This document shows, one piece after another, positions 1 through 5,616 of a stretch of 15,003 bases of DNA. The notes below the pieces were generated by a model. That model was not told the origin of the DNA. It saw nothing but the letters and a program-made list of their open reading frames with translations, and did not search any database. The translations under genes and the position numbers were made by a program. Numbering within the stretch: the first letter of the stretch is position 1; every line of letters begins with the position of its first letter. The DNA comes from an uncultured Fibrobacter sp. (GTDB lineage: Bacteria; Fibrobacterota; Fibrobacteria; Fibrobacterales; Fibrobacteraceae): NCBI RefSeq assembly GCF_937877005.1, contig NZ_CALEFV010000167.1:1-15003 (forward strand), read 5' to 3'.

Positions 1-400
1 CGTCACCCAGCTGCTCCGCCTTCCACGGACGGTGCGGTTCGAGCGAATGCGTCGTGAGAATTAACGGGCACTGCAGAAGACGGCTAGCGAGCACACCGCC
101 AAAGTGGCTGTACCACGTATGGCAATGAACCACGTCGATATCCTTGAGCGAAGCCGCCCACTGGAGATCAATATCGAGCGGCTTGAAAATTTTCTGGAAG
201 CGGTCGTCTTCGGGATTGAGCCCGAGCTTGCGCGAAAAGCCGAGTGCACGAACATTGTTTTCGTCGACATTCTGCACGCCAAAGCAGCGGGCCTCGACAT
301 GACAAAGCTTTGCAAGTTCCTGCGTAAGGAACTTAACATGGATGCCTGCGCCGCCATAAATTTCCGGCGGAAACTCGTTAGTAAGAATAGCTGCGTTCAT
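1..400 (-). CDS. glgA: Glycogen synthase, GT4 type (N-terminal part, cut by window edge)
   Basis: This is the first 133 residues of a GT-B fold glucosyltransferase; the rest lies beyond position 1. The protein begins MNAAILTNEFPPEIYGGAG, where the EFPP and YGGAG stretch (residues 9-19) forms the glycine-rich sugar-nucleotide loop. It continues with DVVHCHTWYSHFGG around residues 89-102 and THSLEPHRPWKAEQLG near the visible end. These motifs are typical of the actinobacterial-style glycogen synthase (glycosyltransferase family 4), which extends alpha-1,4-glucan from a nucleotide-sugar donor in the cytoplasm. The ATG at 400 has a GGAG about 10 bases upstream. It lies downstream of the lipoprotein gene but is separated from it by a terminator, so it probably has its own promoter; a TATAAT at 428-433 inside the terminator tail is only a weak candidate. 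Another GT4 glycosyltransferase cannot be fully excluded without the C-terminal half. Confidence 0.8.
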   Translation of the reverse strand, partial: MNAAILTNEFPPEIYGGAGIHVKFLTQELAKLCHVEARCFGVQNVDENNVRALGFSRKLGLNPEDDRFQKIFKPLDIDLQWAASLKDIDVVHCHTWYSHFGGVLASRLLQCPLILTTHSLEPHRPWKAEQLGD

Positions 401-430
401 GAAACTAAACTCCGTTTTACATGCATAATT

Positions 431-462
431 ATAAAAAAACACCCCGCCCATTCGGACGGGAT
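431..462 (-). terminator. Rho-independent terminator of the lipoprotein gene
   Basis: On the minus strand a 7-bp GC-rich stem (CCCGTCC / GGGCGGG, arms 454-460 and 443-449, loop GAAT) is followed by a run of seven T (439-433). One pair is a G-U wobble only when transcribed from the minus strand, and no T-run exists on the plus side, so the direction is clear. It starts about 20 bases after the lipoprotein stop codon. Confidence 0.85.
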
Positions 463-484
463 GTCAGGAGTGAGTGTGGAATTT

Positions 485-1753
485 CTAGAAATTCTTGCAC
501 TGGCCTTTCCAGTTGCCCGGCTGGCCGATAATCGCGCCATCGATGTACTTGCCGCTCGTGCCGACGAAGTCTGCCTTGCGGAAGTCTTCGCCACCGAGGT
601 GCCAACGCATCCAGGCAACCGTCGCAGCCATACCGCCCCACGGGCCAGAACCGTGACCCCATCCGCATTCGCCCTGCTGGCATTCGTTGCCCTGACCGCC
701 GGTCATCTTGAGGAGGCACGCAGGAGCTCTGACGCCCTGGTTGTTGTAGTCCGCTTCGGCATTCGGACGTTCCATGCCGCCTTCGCCGTACACAATGCCA
801 ATCGTCTTGTTCGGAGACACATAAGACATTGCAGTATGGCCCAGGTCGCCGCTGTTGTTGAGCATGGCCGTAATCACGCGGTCGTCCTTGATGAGCATCT
901 GCTCAGATTCGAGACCGCCCATGGAGTGGCCGGAGCAGCCCACCTTGGTCATGTCGAGTTTATTGTACAACGGATCGTTCGGATCTTTGTTCTTGCTTTC
1001 AAGCCAATCAAGGGCTGGCTTGCCCTGGCTGGCATCACCCGGAGATTGAGGAATAGCAACCACTACAAAACCGTGAGAGGCCAAGCGCTTGATGATTCCA
1101 CCATAGTCCTTGGGGTCAGAGCCGCCACCTGGGCCCCACATCACGACAGCGTGCTTCTGGGTCTCGGACAGCTGTTTCGGATAAGCAAGGATCTTGCACA
1201 AGTTCCTGTGCTTGTCATTATCCCAAATACAGGGTTCGATATTCTCGATGTATTCGATCTGCATCTGGTCCTTGTTCTCGTCGGTACCTTCGGCAAGGAA
1301 GACGCCATCTTCGACCTTCGCTTCACTCGAAGAGGATTCTTCGACGACGACTTCGCTCGAGCTGGACAGCAGCCCCGGACCCACTTCGCCTTCGGAGCTG
1401 CTAGATTCGCCAGGCATCACGTCAGGATTACTGACAGGATCCGTGTTCTGGCTTTCCGTCCCCCCGTCCAAACTTCCATTGAGATTTTCAGCATCCGGAT
1501 TAACAGCCTGCCCCGCGTTGAAATCGGATCCCTGCTGATTTAAGGGATCCTGCGACGGATCTGTTACTGTCTGACCGGGATTGGTCGGATCCGTGAGAAC
1601 ATCACCACTCCCTTGCTGTTCTCCAATCTGCTGTTCCGCATCCGAAATTGCGGCATTTACCGTATCGGAAGCATCATTACAGTTGACCAGGGCAAAGGCG
1701 GCACCGGCAATCGCGAGGCCCTTCACCATCCTCTTGAGAAGCTGCGACTTCAT
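485..1753 (-). CDS. Exported lipoprotein with serine-rich linker and alpha/beta-hydrolase domain
   Basis: The 422-residue product starts at the ATG at 1753, which has an AAAAGGAG ribosome site; an in-frame start at 1774 would overlap that site. Residues 1-25 are a basic, hydrophobic signal peptide ending in LVNC, so Cys25 is the likely lipidated residue (Asn at -1 is unusual). Residues 26-148 are low complexity (Gln, Asn, Asp, Gly), then three SSSSE blocks at 117-121, 130-134 and 140-144, a linker style common in Fibrobacter exported proteins. Residues 160-415 look like an alpha/beta hydrolase: WGPGGG (206-211) fits the oxyanion loop, GHSMGG (275-280) gives nucleophile Ser277, and His367 in GWGHGSGPW is the likely base; the acid may be Glu324 or Asp335. 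The fold resembles the dienelactone hydrolase, chlorophyllase and polyester-hydrolase group. Seven cysteines in the domain suggest disulfides. The substrate is unknown; an esterase on plant polymers is a guess. Confidence 0.82.
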   Translation of the reverse strand: MKSQLLKRMVKGLAIAGAAFALVNCNDASDTVNAAISDAEQQIGEQQGSGDVLTDPTNPGQTVTDPSQDPLNQQGSDFNAGQAVNPDAENLNGSLDGGTESQNTDPVSNPDVMPGESSSSEGEVGPGLLSSSSEVVVEESSSSEAKVEDGVFLAEGTDENKDQMQIEYIENIEPCIWDNDKHRNLCKILAYPKQLSETQKHAVVMWGPGGGSDPKDYGGIIKRLASHGFVVVAIPQSPGDASQGKPALDWLESKNKDPNDPLYNKLDMTKVGCSGHSMGGLESEQMLIKDDRVITAMLNNSGDLGHTAMSYVSPNKTIGIVYGEGGMERPNAEADYNNQGVRAPACLLKMTGGQGNECQQGECGWGHGSGPWGGMAATVAWMRWHLGGEDFRKADFVGTSGKYIDGAIIGQPGNWKGQCKNF

Positions 1754-1792
1754 TCTGAACTCCTTTTGTCCCAATACACCTTTTTACATCCC

Positions 1793-1800
1793 TAAAGATA
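1793..1800 (-). promoter_or_regulatory. Candidate -7 promoter box for the lipoprotein gene
   Basis: TATCTTTA on the minus strand matches TAnnTTT(G/A), the Bacteroidetes-style -7 element, and lies about 40 bases before the start codon, leaving room for a short leader with the GGAG site. The upstream region where a -33 element would sit is the T-rich tail of the folE terminator, so terminator and promoter overlap. Prediction by motif only. Confidence 0.4.
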
Positions 1801-1814
1801 CCTTGCAAAAAAAC

Positions 1815-1842
1815 AAAAAAACTCCCCTCAAGAGGAGTTTTC
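1815..1842 (-). terminator. Rho-independent terminator of folE
   Basis: Minus-strand hairpin with arms ACTCCTC (1838-1832) and GGGGAGT (1827-1821), extendable by A-T pairs to about 10 bp, loop TTGA, followed by a continuous T-run. It lies about 50 bases after the folE stop codon. The plus strand also has a short T-run after the stem, but no plus-strand gene ends here. Confidence 0.8.
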
Positions 1843-1889
1843 GTGGACAAAATGTCAATAAGGAGTTTCTTTTATTAATGAGTTAAAAT

Positions 1890-2462
1890 CTACTTTTTGG
1901 ACGAATTGATGGTCGCCATGAACTCGGCGCGCGTCTTTTCGTCGGTCTTGAACCGGCCCAGAAGCTGCGTCGTCACCATGGTCGCACCGGGTTTCTTGAC
2001 ACCACGCATTGTCATGCACATGTGGCTAGCCTCGAGCACCACGGCCACGCCCTTCGGGTTCAATTCCTTCTGGATCAGTTCCGCAATCTGGCGAGTCATG
2101 CGCTCCTGTATTTGCGGAAAGCGCGCATAGAATTCGACGACTCGCGGAATCTTGGACAGGCCAACAACGCAGTCACCCGGAATGTAGGCTACGTGCGCAC
2201 GACCGGTGAACGGCAAAAAATGATGTTCACACATGCTTGCAAATTCAATATTCGGCACAACGATCATCTCGTCGTACTTTTCATGGAAACGCGTCTTGAG
2301 GATATCTTCGGCGCGAGTCTCGCCAGAAAGGCCCGTCATGAGCTCGGCATACATTTTTGCCACGCGCTTCGGCGTGTCAAGCAATCCTTCACGATTCGGG
2401 TTTTCGCCCATTCCTTCCAGAATCAACCGGAAGCCGTCTTCCATTTTCTTGAAATCCATCAT
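1890..2462 (-). CDS. folE: GTP cyclohydrolase I (FolE)
   Basis: The 190-residue protein converts GTP to 7,8-dihydroneopterin triphosphate, the entry step of folate (and pterin) synthesis, in the cytoplasm as a homodecamer. Family signatures are complete: ENPNREGLLDTPKRVAKMY near the N-terminus (20-38), the zinc-site CEHHFLPF (Cys78, His80/81), GLSKIPR (101-107), and SHMCMTMRG with the third zinc ligand Cys149. Length is normal for bacterial FolE. Two consecutive ATG codons (2462 and 2459) can start it. No Shine-Dalgarno sequence precedes them, unlike its neighbours; instead a TATCTTTG box ends 5 bases before the ATG, so the mRNA may be leaderless. It lies 47 bases downstream of the last kinase gene, on the same strand, but has no evident functional link to it. 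Confidence 0.97.
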   Translation of the reverse strand: MMDFKKMEDGFRLILEGMGENPNREGLLDTPKRVAKMYAELMTGLSGETRAEDILKTRFHEKYDEMIVVPNIEFASMCEHHFLPFTGRAHVAYIPGDCVVGLSKIPRVVEFYARFPQIQERMTRQIAELIQKELNPKGVAVVLEASHMCMTMRGVKKPGATMVTTQLLGRFKTDEKTRAEFMATINSSKK

Positions 2463-2467
2463 GGAGC

Positions 2468-2497
2468 CAAAGATAGCAAAAACATTGCCGCGACAAA
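2468..2497 (-). promoter_or_regulatory. Candidate Bacteroidetes-like promoter of folE
   Basis: On the minus strand TTTG (2497-2494) is followed after 18 bases by TATCTTTG (2475-2468). This fits the Bacteroidetes primary-sigma consensus TTTG-N(about 17-23)-TAnnTTTG. A start site 5-7 bases past the box would fall on or next to the A of the folE start codon. It sits in the 47-base gap after the kinase gene, where no clear terminator is seen, so readthrough is also possible. Confidence 0.5.
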
Positions 2498-2509
2498 TCC
2501 ACGACCGCG

Positions 2510-5500
2510 CTACAGCAATTCCTCGAGCGTCTCGAAGAGTACGTCGGGCTCTACCGGCTTGCTCAAGTGCGCATTCATGCCCACCTGCAGGCTCCGCTGC
2601 ACGTCTTCGTCAAAGGCGTTTGCCGTGAGCGCAATAATGGGAACCTTCTTGGCGTCATCGCGATCCAGCTTGCGGATGGCGGCTGTCGCTTCCAGGCCGT
2701 CCATTTCGGGCATGCGTACATCCATAAGGATGGCATCGTAATAACTTTCGGGATGGTCGCGGAACATTTCCAGGGCCTTGCGACCGTTTACGGCCAGTTC
2801 CACCTGCAAGTCCCGCATCTTCAGCACTTCCATCATGATCTGCGCGTTGACATCCATGTCTTCGGCAAGGAGAACCCGCTTTCCGGCAAGTTCCGCCTTG
2901 TTCTTCGCAAGCGAGGTGTGTTCCTTCTTGCGCCGGAGGGCGTTCTTAAATTCGTCCAGCAGGATTCCCGAGAACAATGGCTTAGAAATGAAGCAGTCCA
3001 CGCCGGCTGCCAGGGCCTCGTCCAGGATGTCGTCCCAGTTGTAGGCCGTCAATATGATAATGGCGGACTCGTCGCCGGTCACCTTGCGGATTTCGCGCGC
3101 CGTCTCGATGCCGTTCATCTCGGGCATCTGCCAGTCAATCACAATCAGGTTGTAGGGCTCGCGTCTCGCGTGGCGGAGTTTCGCCATCTCCACCGCTTCC
3201 TTGCCCGTAAGCACCGTGTCGGTGAGGATTCCCGCCTTGCCGAGCACGAGTTTCGCGTGCCCCAGGGCAATCTCGTCGTCGTCCACCACCAGCACGCTCA
3301 TTTCGCTCGGGTGGATTTCGATTTCGTCGTCGGTCGCCTGCTTGCGCATGCTGTCGTTGAGGGTGAGCGTCACGCAGAACGTGGTCCCCTTGCCCTTTTC
3401 GCTTTCCACATCGATCTTGCCGTTCATCATGTCGACGATACCCTTGGTAATCGCCATGCCGAGGCCACTGCTGCCGTACTCGAAAGCCGTGGTGGCGTTT
3501 TCCTGGGTGAACGTGTCGAAAATCTTGGGCAGGAATTCCTTGCTGATGCCGATACCGGTATCGCTAATCTTGAAGACGAGCGTGGACTTGTTGTCGAACG
3601 CGGCAATCTTTTCCACATTGAGGTCGATGTTTCCGCCCTTCGGGGTGAACTTGACCGCATTGCCCAGGATGTTGATGAGAATCTGGCGAATCTTGGTGAC
3701 GTCGCCGACGTAGTAGTCGTCCAGGCTGCCCGCCACATGGCACGAATAGTTCAGGCCCTTGGTTCGGCTCTGGTCGTCGATGATAGTGTTCACCTGCTCC
3801 AAAAGCTTGGGGAACGAGAACTCCTCGCTGTTGATCTTGGTACGGCCACTCTCGATGCGGCTCATGTCCAGAATCTCGTTGATGAGGCTCAGCAGGTGTT
3901 CTGCGGAGGAGCCGATCTTTTCCAGGTAGCCGCGCGTCTTCGACGAAATCTCGGGTTCGTGCAGCGCAAGGCTGTCGAGGCCGATAATCGCGTTCATGGG
4001 CGTGCGGATTTCGTGGCTCATGTTGGAGAGGAATATGGTCTTCGCCTTGCTCGCCTCTTCTGCCGTCTTGAGCGCATCGGAAAGCGCCTGGTTCTTGGCA
4101 AGGGAATCGCGCATTTCCTCGTCGATATCGGAAAATCCGAAACCTACAATGCGGAGCGGTGCATCCGGGGCGTCGCCGGCATTGTGCACGCCCGCCATGC
4201 GCAGCATTTCGTAACTTTCCTTGCCGCCATGGTTTGCCAGGTAGCGCAAGGTATAGATCTTGTTCTTCGCGACACCCGCGCGCACGTTTTCGGGCTGTAT
4301 AAAAGCGAGGAACTTTTCGCGAGATTCCGGTGCGACAAACTTTTCGGCATAGGTTTTGAAATTTTCCAGGTAGCCGATTTCGTCCCCTTCCTTGAAAGGT
4401 GCCGGAACGGAGCCGTCCTTGCGGTAGCATATCGCCATTCCGGTATCCAAGTTCAGGTAGTAGACGCTGCGGTAATCTGACGCTAGCGCGGTAATCATGT
4501 TACGCTGTTCGTTCCTCTTGCGTTCTTCTTCAACTAACTTCTGCTGGAGCGCAAGCTGTTCTTCCAGTTTTTCCTGCTTGATGCGGCTTTCGGCATCGGC
4601 CACCTCTTTTTCTAACTTGAGTTGAGAGGTACGCCTGATTTGCATGAAGAGGAACAGGAACACGGTCAAGAGCACTAGCGCGATAATTCCGGATAGCAGA
4701 AGGCTGCGTTCCAAAATGTCTTCCGAAATGGAACCGATTTGCTCGGAGATGACGCTTTCGCGGATAAGGTAGGTCAGCATCCAGTCCGTAGAATGGATGG
4801 GAACATAGTACATAGTTTCACGGATGCCGTTATACTCGAAGGAAACGACGCCCGCCTCGTGGTTCGCGAAGTCGGAACGCATCTTTTCCATGGAGAAGCC
4901 CTTTTCGAAGCTGGCTTTTTCCATGGCGGCAAGCAGATTGTCGCCGCTCGCAAGCCCACCTAGCACCAGGTTCGTAAGCGAATTGCCTGCCTTCGAGTAG
5001 ATGTTGCAAAATGTAATTCCCTGCCGGTCGGATTCCAGCGAAATACCTTCCAGCATGCGGTTCATGTCGATTTCCATGAAGCACACGACCAAAACCCGAC
5101 CATTAAAGGCAAGACGGTCCACAGGCACGGCAATGACAACAGTCTTCTTTTCTTCACTGTTTTTCTTTAATGAAATTTCGGATTTTGCCAGGGTCCTGTA
5201 ATCGAAATTATAGAGATCAATGTCGGTGCGCGTACCGCGGGATGTGTAGATGAGACCCGCAGTGTCCACGAAGGCGAACTTTTCTAGACCGTACAGTTGC
5301 TTCATGCGGAGCTGGTAGCTCTGCAAGCTTGCGGTACTGGCGAGGTCTTCTTTTGAAAGCAGGCCCACCGCCACATCTAGGTCGTTGATGTAGCCGTTCA
5401 ATTTCGACGCCACCACCTGTTCGCGGCGGTTCGCGAGTTCGTTCATAAAGAGGAGCGTCACGTTGCGCACGGCCTTTTCCGTATCTCCGCTCGCGTGGCG

Positions 5501-5596
5501 ACCCGTGAAGATTGTCCCCAGCACAAGGATGATAACGATGATGGGGGCCACGATAGTGGCGATACTTACAATCCCGATTCTTTTTTTCGTTTCCAT
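2510..5596 (-). CDS. Membrane hybrid histidine kinase: extracytoplasmic sensor, PAS-like, HisKA-HATPase, REC-REC
   Basis: The 1028-residue protein has a transmembrane helix at about 8-30, an extracytoplasmic region at 31-300 that resembles a Cache-type ligand sensor (its end reads DWMLTYLIRE), a second helix at 301-320, and a charged coiled coil at 325-366. A PAS-like region follows (368-490). The kinase core has phospho-acceptor His528 in SNMSHEIRTPMNAIIG, the N-box Asn646, DTGIG (679-683) and SSGLGMA. Two receivers follow: REC1 (about 766-888, Asp821 in IDWQMP, Lys872) and REC2 (about 907-1028, Asp959 in MDVRMP, Lys1013). Both look active. The chain ends with REC2 and has no HPt domain. The ATG at 5596 has AGGA 7 bases upstream. 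It is the last signalling gene of the run and is closely related to the 8424-10889 kinase from residue 368 onward. The ligand is unknown. Confidence 0.92.
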   Translation of the reverse strand: METKKRIGIVSIATIVAPIIVIILVLGTIFTGRHASGDTEKAVRNVTLLFMNELANRREQVVASKLNGYINDLDVAVGLLSKEDLASTASLQSYQLRMKQLYGLEKFAFVDTAGLIYTSRGTRTDIDLYNFDYRTLAKSEISLKKNSEEKKTVVIAVPVDRLAFNGRVLVVCFMEIDMNRMLEGISLESDRQGITFCNIYSKAGNSLTNLVLGGLASGDNLLAAMEKASFEKGFSMEKMRSDFANHEAGVVSFEYNGIRETMYYVPIHSTDWMLTYLIRESVISEQIGSISEDILERSLLLSGIIALVLLTVFLFLFMQIRRTSQLKLEKEVADAESRIKQEKLEEQLALQQKLVEEERKRNEQRNMITALASDYRSVYYLNLDTGMAICYRKDGSVPAPFKEGDEIGYLENFKTYAEKFVAPESREKFLAFIQPENVRAGVAKNKIYTLRYLANHGGKESYEMLRMAGVHNAGDAPDAPLRIVGFGFSDIDEEMRDSLAKNQALSDALKTAEEASKAKTIFLSNMSHEIRTPMNAIIGLDSLALHEPEISSKTRGYLEKIGSSAEHLLSLINEILDMSRIESGRTKINSEEFSFPKLLEQVNTIIDDQSRTKGLNYSCHVAGSLDDYYVGDVTKIRQILINILGNAVKFTPKGGNIDLNVEKIAAFDNKSTLVFKISDTGIGISKEFLPKIFDTFTQENATTAFEYGSSGLGMAITKGIVDMMNGKIDVESEKGKGTTFCVTLTLNDSMRKQATDDEIEIHPSEMSVLVVDDDEIALGHAKLVLGKAGILTDTVLTGKEAVEMAKLRHARREPYNLIVIDWQMPEMNGIETAREIRKVTGDESAIIILTAYNWDDILDEALAAGVDCFISKPLFSGILLDEFKNALRRKKEHTSLAKNKAELAGKRVLLAEDMDVNAQIMMEVLKMRDLQVELAVNGRKALEMFRDHPESYYDAILMDVRMPEMDGLEATAAIRKLDRDDAKKVPIIALTANAFDEDVQRSLQVGMNAHLSKPVEPDVLFETLEELL

Positions 5597-5616
5597 AACA
5601 TTGTCCTGTTAAAACT

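Noticed and set aside
428..433. TATAAT as promoter -10 box for the glycogen synthase gene
   Set aside because: It lies in the T-run of the preceding terminator and has no matching upstream element, so chance is the better explanation.
104..1543. Long plus-strand open frame of 479 codons opposite the lipoprotein and glycogen synthase genes
   Set aside because: It runs antisense across two well-supported genes and a terminator, lacks a ribosome site and has no recognisable domain; it is a by-product of the codon use of the real genes.
1754..1774. Upstream in-frame start for the lipoprotein (seven extra residues)
   Set aside because: It would place the AAAAGGAG ribosome site inside the coding region and spoil the signal peptide start; the ATG at 1753 is 6 bases from that site.
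2567..4480. Plus-strand open frame of 637 codons
   Set aside because: It is antisense to the HisKA, HATPase and REC domains of the 1028-residue kinase, where the minus-strand frame has complete motifs; the plus frame is rich in His and Val and shows no domain.
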